Translations under genes and position numbers: made by a program | In this document: in pieces, positions 28,712 to 37,481 of the stretch | Layout: each line of letters begins with the position of its first letter | Position numbering within the stretch: position 1 is the stretch's first letter | Assembly (NCBI GenBank): GCA_965229785.1 | Contig: CBDDJS010000001.1 | Location: forward strand, 1,178,001-1,242,000 | DNA length: 64,000 nucleotides | Source: JAWPMT01 sp965229785 | GTDB taxonomy: Bacteria; Bacteroidota; Bacteroidia; Cytophagales; Cyclobacteriaceae | Direction: 5' to 3' | Notes under the pieces: model-generated | Databases searched by the model: none | Told to the model about the DNA's origin: nothing | What the model saw: the letters and a program-made list of their open reading frames with translations, nothing else

Positions 28712-29287
28712 ATGACAGTAATATGGTTACAGATCTGGGGAGGATCGGGGTATCTGATCAATAAGATCCTATTTTCAAGGGCAGAAAGATGTAGTATGCC
28801 TAATAGGCAAAACACCATTCGAATTTGGTCCTGGTTGATATACCTGATTGCACTGCCTGCATGGTTAGCTGTTTTTGCGTTGGAAGGAAACTGGATTGCG
28901 GCCGCAGTGGAGCTTGGGGGAGTTCCATCAATGATCCTGGGATTGATAGCAGCACTGAAAGAAGGCAAACAATCTGGAACGAAATGGATGAACAGGCTGG
29001 CGAGGGTATTTGTGATTATTGGAATACTGCTGAGTGTTATTGAGACTCATGGAACTTTGAGATTCACGCAGTTAACAGAATTAGGTATTGCAGCAGGGTT
29101 CCTTCTTGGGACTTATCATCTGGCAAAGAACCATATTACAGGATATCTGTGGCTGATGCTGGGGAATCTGAGTTGTGCGGCATTGATGGGTTTAGAAGGC
29201 TTGTACCTGTTAATGGCTCAACAACTGTTATCCCTTTTTTTCGTTGCTGATGCTTATTTTGTAAGAAAGAAGAACGAATGTTTGTAG
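28712..29287 (+). CDS. Small polytopic membrane protein, PnuC-like
   Basis: Translation from 28712 gives 191 residues; an ATG at 28796 (MPNRQNTIRIWSW) would give a cleaner start. About six hydrophobic helices are visible. The final stretch YLWLMLGNLSCAALMGLEG resembles PnuC-type vitamin transporters in hydropathy, though the fit is weak. No partner gene for NAD or vitamin salvage is adjacent; the nearest candidate is the nucleoside-hydrolase-like gene on the opposite strand. Confidence 0.45.
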   Translation: MTVIWLQIWGGSGYLINKILFSRAERCSMPNRQNTIRIWSWLIYLIALPAWLAVFALEGNWIAAAVELGGVPSMILGLIAALKEGKQSGTKWMNRLARVFVIIGILLSVIETHGTLRFTQLTELGIAAGFLLGTYHLAKNHITGYLWLMLGNLSCAALMGLEGLYLLMAQQLLSLFFVADAYFVRKKNECL

Positions 29288-29323
29288 CGGATCAACAGGT
29301 TAATTTTTTAAGAGACTAATAAG

Positions 29324-30226
29324 TCAGGGCGTACCAAACTTTTCAAAAAAAGCGTTGGCGTCTTTCAGATCGGAATACCCTAGTATGTACATGATTTCGC
29401 AGGTATCGGAGAAATCCAAACCTCCCTTTTCAACTGCAGCATTATTGTAACGACCTTGTTTGCCATTGTATTGGTTACCAAGATCTATGGCCAGGGTCCA
29501 GATATTGACCAACGATTCGTCGGTGATGTAGGATTGCCAGGAAATGGGTGCTTCTGATCGGAATCCGGGCGTACCGTTTCCAGTGGCATTGCCATCCGGA
29601 ATTTTATGATATTGTATGGTATTCATGGCATATTGAAGACTTTCCGGGGTTGTTACTTCTTCATTCCAATCGCTGTGTTGTACGATATGAATACGTGCAA
29701 GTATTTCAAAATCCGCCAATTCCTTCTGGATATGCTCAATTACAGCAGATGAAAAATCTGATTGTCCACCTTCTGCAATCCAGACATGTCCATTTTTGCG
29801 AAGTGCCTTTACCGCCAGATCACGGACTTTATACACGGACTTTCTGAAGTTGGCATGTGCATCGGACCAATTTTTGTCGAAAGCGAGTTGGAACAGATCA
29901 TTGGGCGGAACATACAATCCTTCCTGAATACCATAGGTACCCGCAACTGCATGGTACTTCAGTTTTTTGTATTTGGGCATGCGTAGCAAAGTGGCAAAGG
30001 CTGCGACGGAATGAAGGTCATCGACATCCGTTTTGCAATCATAATTAGCGATCAGCAAATCCCGGGAAATATCAAAATTAGGTTGAAAGGAAGGAGACTG
30101 TCCAGTGACCAAAAAGGGTAACAACATGAACAGACAGATAAGTCGTGAGTGAAATAATCCTTGGAGCATCATTGAATATAATTGCATTAATTGAAAGGTT
30201 TTACGACTAAATTTAAAGTTAGACAT
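29324..30226 (-). CDS. Exported nucleoside-hydrolase-like protein
   Basis: The 300-residue frame may truly start at 30172, where a shorter signal peptide ending LVTGQ begins. The mature protein opens with DLLIANYDCKTDVDDLHS, which recalls the Asp-rich calcium site of inosine/uridine hydrolases (DxDxxxDD). AEGGQSDFSSAVIEHI and EVTTPESLQYAM follow. The match is partial, so the activity is uncertain; it may cleave another N- or O-glycoside. The gene is convergent with the small membrane protein gene. Confidence 0.5.
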   Translation of the reverse strand: MSNFKFSRKTFQLMQLYSMMLQGLFHSRLICLFMLLPFLVTGQSPSFQPNFDISRDLLIANYDCKTDVDDLHSVAAFATLLRMPKYKKLKYHAVAGTYGIQEGLYVPPNDLFQLAFDKNWSDAHANFRKSVYKVRDLAVKALRKNGHVWIAEGGQSDFSSAVIEHIQKELADFEILARIHIVQHSDWNEEVTTPESLQYAMNTIQYHKIPDGNATGNGTPGFRSEAPISWQSYITDESLVNIWTLAIDLGNQYNGKQGRYNNAAVEKGGLDFSDTCEIMYILGYSDLKDANAFFEKFGTP

Positions 30227-30361
30227 TCCATCCTGTTTGCATACGCTGGGTTATGTTTAAGCGTTGGTAGGGTATTGTTTCCAGATGCATAGAGGTTTGT
30301 TTATGTAATGGTGCATACCCAATGAGATAGTTGTATTATTGTAACTCCAAAAATGTGATCG

Positions 30362-31618
30362 TTGATAAATAGAAACTATCTAAAGCGACAGCAAAGCTTC
30401 TACCTTTTCTTAATGATTGCCGCCTACTTAACATCTCTGGTTTTTGGTGGCTATTATTATGTACTGGGTGTGAAGGAAATCTATCTGCCCACGTTTGGCT
30501 CTTTCGTGCTATTCGTTTTTTTAGGATTAGCTTCATTTTTCACCAGTAATCTCGTATTGCTATTCAGGTTGTCCATTATCACAGCGACACTTGCATTTAT
30601 TAATCAGGTCTGGTTCTCCGGAGGAATTTTGTCCCCTGCCGTGGCCGAATTTATCATCCCTCCCTTATTGGCTTTTTTCTATCGGCCGGTTACGGATCGA
30701 TTCGTATTCATGGGTGTATGTTTTTTGATCCTGGTGGCTTTTTTACCCCTGACGATTTTAGGATACACTGAATCGTTACTGCCAGAATCTTCTCATCCCG
30801 TTCACGCAGTATTGTGCGGTGTTTTGGTGTTTATCATCGTTTCCATTTTTACTGTATTGTTTCGAACGGCCATTGTCGATAAAAACAAGAAACTGGGAAA
30901 TTCGATGGTTCAATTGAGAGATACGACCCAAAAACTGATACACTCAGAGAAGATGGCCTCGCTGGGAATGCTTTCCGCGGGTGTGGCGCATGAGATCAAT
31001 AATCCTTTAAATTTCATCAGAGGAGGAATTGAGATTCTGGAAAGAGACCTTAATGAGACCAAAGGCAATGATGAATCTATGATTAATTCTTTTGAAGTGA
31101 TCAAAGAAGGTTTAAACAGGGCATCGGTTATTGTCAATAGTTTGAGTCACTTCAGTCGGCAAACGGATGCCATGAATGAAACCTGCGATCTGCATGCGAT
31201 CCTGGACAACACGGTGGTCATGTTACAACATAAGCTCAAATACAAAGGAACCCTGATCAAATCCTATGATGATCAACCGGCTGTCATCCAGGGCAATGAA
31301 GGACGTTTACACCAGGCTTTTCTTAATTTCATTTCAAATGCCGAAGAAGCCATAGATGAAGAGGGTACTATTGAAATTCACACCGAGGTAAGCCACGATG
31401 GGGTGGATGTATTGATCAAAGATTCAGGAGTAGGGATTCGCCGGGAAAACCTGGATAAGATCAGCGACCCATTTTTTACGACCAAACCAGTGGGAGAAGG
31501 TACGGGATTAGGGCTGGCCATTTCGTACCGAATCATTCAGGATCATCAGGGACGAGTACACGTTCAGTCAAAACCGGGGAAAGGGACGTGTTTTACGATT
31601 AACTTTACGCGACCATGA
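30362..31618 (+). CDS. Membrane sensor histidine kinase
   Basis: The 418-residue protein starts at a TTG: an in-frame TGA lies just upstream, and the first ATG (30413) would remove a plausible polar N-terminus. Five or six membrane helices span about residues 10-175 with no large sensor domain. Then come a short coiled coil, a HisKA with His210 in GVAHEINNPLN, and a HATPase with NFISNAEEA, DSGVGIR and GEGTGLGLAIS. The downstream receiver gene overlaps by 4 bases (ATGA), making this a two-component pair. Confidence 0.85.
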   Translation: MINRNYLKRQQSFYLFLMIAAYLTSLVFGGYYYVLGVKEIYLPTFGSFVLFVFLGLASFFTSNLVLLFRLSIITATLAFINQVWFSGGILSPAVAEFIIPPLLAFFYRPVTDRFVFMGVCFLILVAFLPLTILGYTESLLPESSHPVHAVLCGVLVFIIVSIFTVLFRTAIVDKNKKLGNSMVQLRDTTQKLIHSEKMASLGMLSAGVAHEINNPLNFIRGGIEILERDLNETKGNDESMINSFEVIKEGLNRASVIVNSLSHFSRQTDAMNETCDLHAILDNTVVMLQHKLKYKGTLIKSYDDQPAVIQGNEGRLHQAFLNFISNAEEAIDEEGTIEIHTEVSHDGVDVLIKDSGVGIRRENLDKISDPFFTTKPVGEGTGLGLAISYRIIQDHQGRVHVQSKPGKGTCFTINFTRP

Positions 31619-31974
31619 AGACAGTGCTTTTTGTAGATGATGAGGAAATGAATCTCTTTATCTTAAATCGTTTGTTTAGCAGTGATTTCAACGTGATAAC
31701 TGCAAGTTCTGCGGCAGAAGCGATAGAAGTAATAAAAGAGCAAACAGAAGAGATAGATGCTGTGGTTACTGACCTGAAGATGCCTGAAGTCAGCGGCCTT
31801 CAGATGATTTCGGCAGTGGAGGACCTGCTTAAAGATAAACCAAGGTTCTTGCTAACCGGATACAACTATCATGCTGAAATTGACGAAGCGCTTGCAAACA
31901 ATAAAATTACCGGGGTGTTCAAGAAGCCATTTGATTTCGAAGAGATCAAGCAGGTTTTGCAAGAGCAACTGTAA
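31615..31974 (+). CDS. Single-domain response regulator
   Basis: The 119-residue protein is only a receiver domain: acidic pair DDE at 8-10, phospho-acceptor Asp53 in VVTDLKMPEVSG, and the conserved Lys in FKKPFDF. There is no output domain, so it must act through protein contact or a phosphorelay. It is translationally coupled to the kinase gene upstream. Confidence 0.9.
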   Translation: MKTVLFVDDEEMNLFILNRLFSSDFNVITASSAAEAIEVIKEQTEEIDAVVTDLKMPEVSGLQMISAVEDLLKDKPRFLLTGYNYHAEIDEALANNKITGVFKKPFDFEEIKQVLQEQL

Positions 31975-32006
31975 CTTCATCCCAGAAAACAACCGGAAAA
32001 AGCCTC

Positions 32007-32720
32007 ATGAAAGCCAGTTTTTCCAAAATTATTATTGAATTCATATCCATTGTATTCGCCGTGCTTTTGGCTTTGGTTTTGAATCAATGGCGGGAAAATG
32101 AAGCCACAAAGAAGAAAGTGGCAAGGGTGATGGAAAACATTCGTCAGGAGATCCAATTGAACGATTCCCTGGCTAGAAAATCGAGAGATTACCGATTGAA
32201 CCTGCTAAAGGAAATGGAGGCGGGGGAGCACCTGATCTTTTCCAAATCAATCACTGATATGGATTTTGACGTGGAGAATGATCGGGCACTTGCGCAAGAA
32301 ATTGAAACGGGTTTATTGTTCTACAACCACACATATTACGATCGGGTAGAGGTAAGGCGCGCCGAGGGTCGAAGAATATTACTACTGGGAGAAAGCGTCT
32401 TTGATGTTAAATCACATAACGATACGCTTTTTGTATTTGGCGTAGGGGGTATTCAATTGCGATCTGCAGATTTAAGCCTGAATTCCTTCCAAATAGCCCA
32501 GGTTACAGGTGTATTGGTGGAATTGGATCTCGGTCTGGTGGAGGAACTGAGTTCGCTCAATACCCTAATTGAAAATTACCAGCATACCACTGGGCAGGCA
32601 ATCAATTTTATCTATCAAGGCAAACAAACAGCCATAGTCCCTTCTATGCAGGATATGGTATATTTTGAGGGGCAAATCATCGAGGCCAATGAACGGATAT
32701 TAGGCCTATTAGCAGAATAA
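32007..32720 (+). CDS. Membrane-anchored conserved hypothetical (DUF6090-like)
   Basis: The 237-residue protein has one N-terminal membrane helix (about residues 8-25, IIIEFISIVFAVLLALVLN), then a helical, charged domain starting QWRENEATKKKVARVMENI. Proteins with this layout are common and uncharacterised in Bacteroidota; DUF6090 is my best recollection of the family. It lies 32 bases after the receiver gene on the same strand and may belong to that operon. Confidence 0.5.
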   Translation: MKASFSKIIIEFISIVFAVLLALVLNQWRENEATKKKVARVMENIRQEIQLNDSLARKSRDYRLNLLKEMEAGEHLIFSKSITDMDFDVENDRALAQEIETGLLFYNHTYYDRVEVRRAEGRRILLLGESVFDVKSHNDTLFVFGVGGIQLRSADLSLNSFQIAQVTGVLVELDLGLVEELSSLNTLIENYQHTTGQAINFIYQGKQTAIVPSMQDMVYFEGQIIEANERILGLLAE

Positions 32721-32747
32721 GACATATCAGTTGATCATTGCCCCAAA

Positions 32748-33785
32748 TCAACCTGTATGTTTCATTTCAACGTGATTGCCTTTTCTGAATTCAGTAGGTG
32801 TTTTCTGATTCATTTTTTTGAATGTGGTGTAAAAAGCCGATAACGTGCTAAACCCACTTTCATAGGCGATAGCCTCCACGGTATAGTGACTTTTGTTCGC
32901 GTCCATCAACAGTTGTTCTGCCCTTTGGATCCTTAAAGCATTGAGAATCTCCGGAAAGCTTTTTTCAAAATAGGCATTGATGGCCTGAGAAGCTAAATAG
33001 GAGGGAACCTTAAGTTCTTCGGCAATTGAGGTGACTGTTAACGAGGCGTTCGTGAAAACTTGTTCCTTTCTGATGATGGCTTCAATCTCTCTTCCGAGTT
33101 CCAATAGTTGCTGCTTTTTGTCGCGCTTCTTAGGTTCCGCCATAAAGAGCTTTACACGCTTTAATGACAGGACAGTGAGAGTATACAACACAAACGTTGC
33201 ACCGATGATGATGCCTTGATAAACCCTGGAATCGAAGAAGAAGGATTGAGCATGAAAGAGGGCTAATAAAATGACAATTCCTGTGGTAAAATGAATGGTC
33301 CATCTCCATCGGCTTTGATCTATTTGGTATTGTCTCCGATTCTTTCTCAATCTGATGGCCGTCCCAATGAAATAAATCGTCATGATAAGCAAAGCCACCA
33401 TGTACAAGGCAAATGCGATATAGACATTGAGAAATGGCATCGAGAATAGCATCAGCATCCCAGGTATGAAATGAAGTGAGTGGACCCTTTGCCAATGAAA
33501 AGTAGGACGCCATAATCCGATGACATAGAAGTGAACAAGCGGACCAACACCGGCAAAAGCAATGGCTCCCAGGTATATGCCGGCCGATTCAATTGATGGG
33601 TAGATCAAACCAGCGATGCAGGCACCCATTCTTATTGTGAGCAAACATAACAATGCTGCTAAAAGCTTATTGGTGAGCTTTTTACTTAAACGCAACAATA
33701 CAAGTATCAGGAAAAGACAGTGAGCAACCGCTATGGCGCCAGCCATCAGCGGGAATAGATTTTGAAGTGTCTGACCTTCCGGCAT
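32748..33785 (-). CDS. AraC-family regulator with polytopic membrane N-terminus
   Basis: The 345-residue protein has about seven membrane helices in residues 1-225 and a C-terminal AraC-type DNA-binding domain (about 250-340). The two helix-turn-helix units are visible as LTVTSIAEELKVPSYLASQAIN and YTVEAIAYESGFSTLSAFYTTFKKMN, ending with TPTEFRK. This arrangement links a membrane sensor directly to DNA binding. It is convergent with the preceding gene, and its upstream region is shared with the cytochrome c gene at 33904. Confidence 0.85.
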   Translation of the reverse strand: MPEGQTLQNLFPLMAGAIAVAHCLFLILVLLRLSKKLTNKLLAALLCLLTIRMGACIAGLIYPSIESAGIYLGAIAFAGVGPLVHFYVIGLWRPTFHWQRVHSLHFIPGMLMLFSMPFLNVYIAFALYMVALLIMTIYFIGTAIRLRKNRRQYQIDQSRWRWTIHFTTGIVILLALFHAQSFFFDSRVYQGIIIGATFVLYTLTVLSLKRVKLFMAEPKKRDKKQQLLELGREIEAIIRKEQVFTNASLTVTSIAEELKVPSYLASQAINAYFEKSFPEILNALRIQRAEQLLMDANKSHYTVEAIAYESGFSTLSAFYTTFKKMNQKTPTEFRKGNHVEMKHTG

Positions 33786-33903
33786 AATTACAAATTAGGA
33801 GCAAAGTAGGTCAAAATTTGCGAGTGAGATGTTCTGATTTGCAAATCAGAATACCCCATCAGGTCTCTGATTCTAGGTTTGGGATGCACTAAACCCAAGG
33901 CTC

Positions 33904-34314
33904 ATGCTCAAAAAGAAAATACTTCGACGACTTTCCATACTTATGATATCCATCTCCCTGGCCTTACTCTTTATCGTTGTGCTAACGGTTTTTGAATATA
34001 CTGCCGTTGCAGAGGTCAGGGAGTACTTTATGGAAGTGGACGATGAGGATCCATTGTCGTATGGAAAGACGTTATTTGAAACCCGTGGCTGTTCGGGGTG
34101 TCACTCCATAATACCCAATGAGAAAAGCTTGGGGCCCAATTTATATGACCTGGCGCGGAGGAAGTCATTGGCCTACATCCATCAGTCCATCGCTGATCCA
34201 AGCGCTGTGATCGTTCAGGGCTATGAAGATGTGATCATGCCAGATTTCGGCCCGATTCTTAACGAAGACCAAATCAATGCCCTCGTAAGTTACGTGGCTG
34301 CACTGGGTAAGTGA
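33904..34314 (+). CDS. Membrane-anchored monohaem cytochrome c
   Basis: The 136-residue protein has one N-terminal anchor helix (about 11-30). A class I cytochrome c domain follows, with haem attachment Cys63-x-x-Cys66-His67 (CSGCH) and a likely axial Met112 in VIMPDFGP. It should carry electrons on the outer face of the inner membrane. No oxidase or dehydrogenase gene is adjacent. Confidence 0.85.
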   Translation: MLKKKILRRLSILMISISLALLFIVVLTVFEYTAVAEVREYFMEVDDEDPLSYGKTLFETRGCSGCHSIIPNEKSLGPNLYDLARRKSLAYIHQSIADPSAVIVQGYEDVIMPDFGPILNEDQINALVSYVAALGK

Positions 34315-34334
34315 ACTCAGGTCAGAAGTTCATG

Positions 34335-36965
34335 CTACTCATTTCTTAATAAGTCTGTGGGTCTGGAGATGGAAACTTGCCGTATTTGGGTTCCCACCGC
34401 CATGGCGGCAATCACTAAAACGATCAGGAAGCCCGAAGCCAACTCTAAAATCCCATGGGCGTTCCTGTGGAAGAAGGATTGCAGTAAATACTCATTTACT
34501 ACATGTAAGGAAACAGGTATAGCTACGATTCCGGCAATAAGGATCATCATTGCGAAACCTCCGGAAAGAAGTCTGATCAGGTTTTTGGTACTGGCTCCTA
34601 AGACCTTTCTGATACTGATCTCTTTCATTTTACTTTCCACGGTATATATCGCGATGCCGATCAGGCCAAGTGTCGAAATGGAGATGGCGAGGACGGCCAG
34701 AAGAGAAATGAGTATGTAACTTGATTTCAATTGCTGATAATTGATAGCGATTTGATCGTCATACAACTGTGCCTGAAAGGGATGTATCGGATCATATTTT
34801 TGATATTTTTCTTCAAGCTGACTCAAGGTAATGAAAAGGTCGTCCGTTAAGATCTTCAGTCCCAGGGTGCCCTTTTGTCCAGCCTCCATTGGGAAAAAAA
34901 TAAATGGTTCAGGCATTTGAAAGTCGAGGGATACACTCATGAAATCGCGGACCACTCCCCGAATTTTGACAATGGTTTTGGCATCATCCCAAAGACGTAT
35001 TTTTTGTCCGATTGCAGCTTGTGGAGAGGCTATTTTCAACGCCTTTACGAAGCGCTCATTGACAATAATGTCATAGGAGGTATTTGATACCCCGAAGCTT
35101 TCTCCGGATAGGAAATCAAATTCATGAACATCAAAGTAACCAGGTCCGACACGGTTCGACGAATACATAGTAGTGTCCTGAAAATTCTCTGAAATGGCAT
35201 TGCCAAACTGACCACCGCGTAAACCCAGAACTGCCTGAGATTTGGCCGTAGCCAAAACTTCTGGTATGCCCACATAATCTTTTTCAAGCAACTCCATGTA
35301 ATCTCCATTTATTGGAACATTGATGATGTTTTCTGTTTGATATCCCAGATCAAAATTCAAGGAATACCTGTATTGTTGATAGACCATCACGGCACACATG
35401 ATCAAGCCGATGGAAAGACTAAATTGAAAGGTGATCAGGATTTTTCTGGCATTCATGGCAGATAGCAAATTGACCTTACTGCCATCTTTTTGGATCAGGC
35501 CCGTATTTAGCCCGGAAAGCACCAGTGCCGGAAAAAGACCCGCAAGTACTCCAATCAATAAAGCGAATAACAGAAAGTATCCAAATTGGACTAAGGTGAA
35601 ATTCAAGGTAAAGATGGCCCGGTGCTGAAGGACATGGTTCATTTGATCCAATATGGCAGGCTTAAATACCAGGAACAAGCCGATTCCAAATACCAGTGCC
35701 ACTACTGAAATAAGTATGGCTTCAAATAGAAATTGAGTGAATAGTTGAACCCTGGTTGCACCAGTCACTTTTCTTACACTAATTTCCTTTATTCTTCTGA
35801 GCGACCTGCCGAGAGAAAGGTTGGTATAATTGAAGCAAGCGGACAAGAGGACTATGACGGTAAGAATGATCATCATTTCTACCTTTTTCGAGGCAAAGGA
35901 CGGACCGTTCACGTTCATCGATGCGCCAGTTACGAATGACCCCATGGGTTCTAGTTTGTGGTTCACACGGGACATATCGAAAGGATGAGCATTCAAAATG
36001 CCGGCTATCTTCTTTTCAACTACTTCCGCGTTAGCATCATTTTGGAGTAGAAAGTAAACATAGTTTTCAAACGTGTTATTCGGGTTATTTTTAAAGTCCA
36101 CGGATATCATCGGATTTCTGGCCATGGGTGCCAGGATTTCAAAATCCAGGTAGGAGTTAGCAGGTGGATCTTCCATAATGCCCGTGACAATTCCTTGTGT
36201 AAGGTTGCCAACCCCAGAGAGATCAATCCTTTTTCCCATCGGATCTTCATTTTTAAATAACCTTTCAGCCGCAGAACTGGTAAGTATCACAGATTCAGGG
36301 TGATTCAGTGCCGTATTAGGATTTCCACGCAATAGAGGATAGGAGAGAACTTCCAGAAAGGATGGTGTGGTGTAAAACCCGGAAAAAGCCATGTGCCGAA
36401 GATTGGTTTTGGCTTCAGCCTGAAACCGCCAACTCATCACAACCACGTTCTCTATTTCAGGTAGTTGCGCTTTTGCCTGGTCGGCTATGAAGCAAGAGGC
36501 GGTGGCTAAGTGGTCGATTTGGTCGCCCATCAATCCGGGCTGAGTGGTGGTGACGCGATAAATGTTGTCTCGGTTTTCATTGAAGTCGTCTATACCATAC
36601 AATTCTGAAAGAAAGACAATCATCGTGATACCCACTGACATACTGAGGGCTAACCCAAAGGTGTTGATCAGAGAGAAGACCGGATTTCTTTTGAAGTTCC
36701 GAAATGAAGTTTTGAAGTGATTTTTAAACATACCGTATGGATTTAGTTGATGATTCCCTTCTAGTTGTTTTAAGAGCGTAGGCCGGATGGTGGTTAGTGT
36801 ATCTCTGATGTAAAGCAGGTTCGCTTTTCGTCTGCCATACCTATTCATGTTTCGTTCATACAATTCATACAGATCGCCCTGCAGGATCTCCATTACATCT
36901 TCCTTGCAAAAGAGCGATATGAGTCTGTCCAGCCATTTAGGAGGTGTAATTGGTGAATTATTCAT
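34335..36965 (-). CDS. FtsX/MacB-type ABC transporter permease with N-terminal prefix domain
   Basis: The 876-residue protein begins with a soluble prefix (WLDRLISLFCKEDVMEILQGDLYELYERNM), followed by two MacB-periplasmic/FtsX halves. Coupling motifs are RRIKEISVRKVTGATRVQL (about residue 395) and MKEISIRKVLGAS near 775. Three helices follow each motif. It is the paralogue of the permease at 15962 and is likewise paired with a PadR gene, whose stop lies 3 bases before its start. No ATPase is nearby. Confidence 0.85.
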   Translation of the reverse strand: MNNSPITPPKWLDRLISLFCKEDVMEILQGDLYELYERNMNRYGRRKANLLYIRDTLTTIRPTLLKQLEGNHQLNPYGMFKNHFKTSFRNFKRNPVFSLINTFGLALSMSVGITMIVFLSELYGIDDFNENRDNIYRVTTTQPGLMGDQIDHLATASCFIADQAKAQLPEIENVVVMSWRFQAEAKTNLRHMAFSGFYTTPSFLEVLSYPLLRGNPNTALNHPESVILTSSAAERLFKNEDPMGKRIDLSGVGNLTQGIVTGIMEDPPANSYLDFEILAPMARNPMISVDFKNNPNNTFENYVYFLLQNDANAEVVEKKIAGILNAHPFDMSRVNHKLEPMGSFVTGASMNVNGPSFASKKVEMMIILTVIVLLSACFNYTNLSLGRSLRRIKEISVRKVTGATRVQLFTQFLFEAILISVVALVFGIGLFLVFKPAILDQMNHVLQHRAIFTLNFTLVQFGYFLLFALLIGVLAGLFPALVLSGLNTGLIQKDGSKVNLLSAMNARKILITFQFSLSIGLIMCAVMVYQQYRYSLNFDLGYQTENIINVPINGDYMELLEKDYVGIPEVLATAKSQAVLGLRGGQFGNAISENFQDTTMYSSNRVGPGYFDVHEFDFLSGESFGVSNTSYDIIVNERFVKALKIASPQAAIGQKIRLWDDAKTIVKIRGVVRDFMSVSLDFQMPEPFIFFPMEAGQKGTLGLKILTDDLFITLSQLEEKYQKYDPIHPFQAQLYDDQIAINYQQLKSSYILISLLAVLAISISTLGLIGIAIYTVESKMKEISIRKVLGASTKNLIRLLSGGFAMMILIAGIVAIPVSLHVVNEYLLQSFFHRNAHGILELASGFLIVLVIAAMAVGTQIRQVSISRPTDLLRNE

Positions 36966-36968
36966 CGA

Positions 36969-37301
36969 TTAGCTGTTCTTAAGATTTAACCCTGGAATTT
37001 TTGCGGAAAATGCTGTTCTGAGTTCATGTGCCGCTTCCAGGGCTTTTAAGCCGGAAGCCGACAATTGAAAATACCTTTTCCTTCGACCACCTCTTTCATT
37101 GGTTGCGCCACCATCCGCCGAAGTGAGGTATCCTTTTCCCTCCAGGCGGTACAAAGCGGAGTGTAAGGACCCAATACTCGGCGCACGTCCTGTTTGTTCC
37201 TGCAATGCATCTTTTATAGTGACCCCATACGCATTGTTTTCGAGAGAACCGACGGCAAGTAATACCAATTCTTCAAAAGCTCCCAGGTTTGTGTCCTTCA
37301 T
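36969..37301 (-). CDS. PadR-family transcriptional regulator
   Basis: The 110-residue short PadR winged helix has LGAFEELVLLAVGSLENNAYGVTI at the N-terminus, RAPSIGSLHSALYRLEGKGYL as the recognition region and RGGRRKRYFQLSASG as the wing. It is the first gene of a two-gene leftward operon with the permease. Its promoter carries two perfect operator-like repeats, one touching the start region, so autorepression is very likely. Confidence 0.85.
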   Translation of the reverse strand: MKDTNLGAFEELVLLAVGSLENNAYGVTIKDALQEQTGRAPSIGSLHSALYRLEGKGYLTSADGGATNERGGRRKRYFQLSASGLKALEAAHELRTAFSAKIPGLNLKNS

Positions 37302-37305
37302 ATTA

Positions 37306-37352
37306 TTCCGGTTTGCAAAACAAATATGAAGTATTTATTTCCGGTTTGCAAA
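37306..37352 (-). promoter_or_regulatory. Promoter and double operator of the padR/permease operon
   Basis: The 14-mer TTCCGGTTTGCAAA occurs perfectly at 37306-37319 and 37339-37352, 33 bases apart or about three helical turns. Read on the minus strand, TTTG (37349-37352) and CATATTTG (37321-37328) stand 20 bases apart, matching the Bacteroidota -33/-7 promoter with one mismatch. One repeat overlaps the -33 element and the other lies between -7 and the start codon. A protein bound to both would block transcription. Confidence 0.65.
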
Positions 37353-37481
37353 GGAAATGGAGGAAATGTTAGGAAGAAGATTGATCCTATTCAATTAAGC
37401 TTAATGATCCTGACTTTTAGCGCAATTGCTAATTGATTATCGTTTTGATCCCTATCTTTCCCTTTCAATCAACCTCTAACC

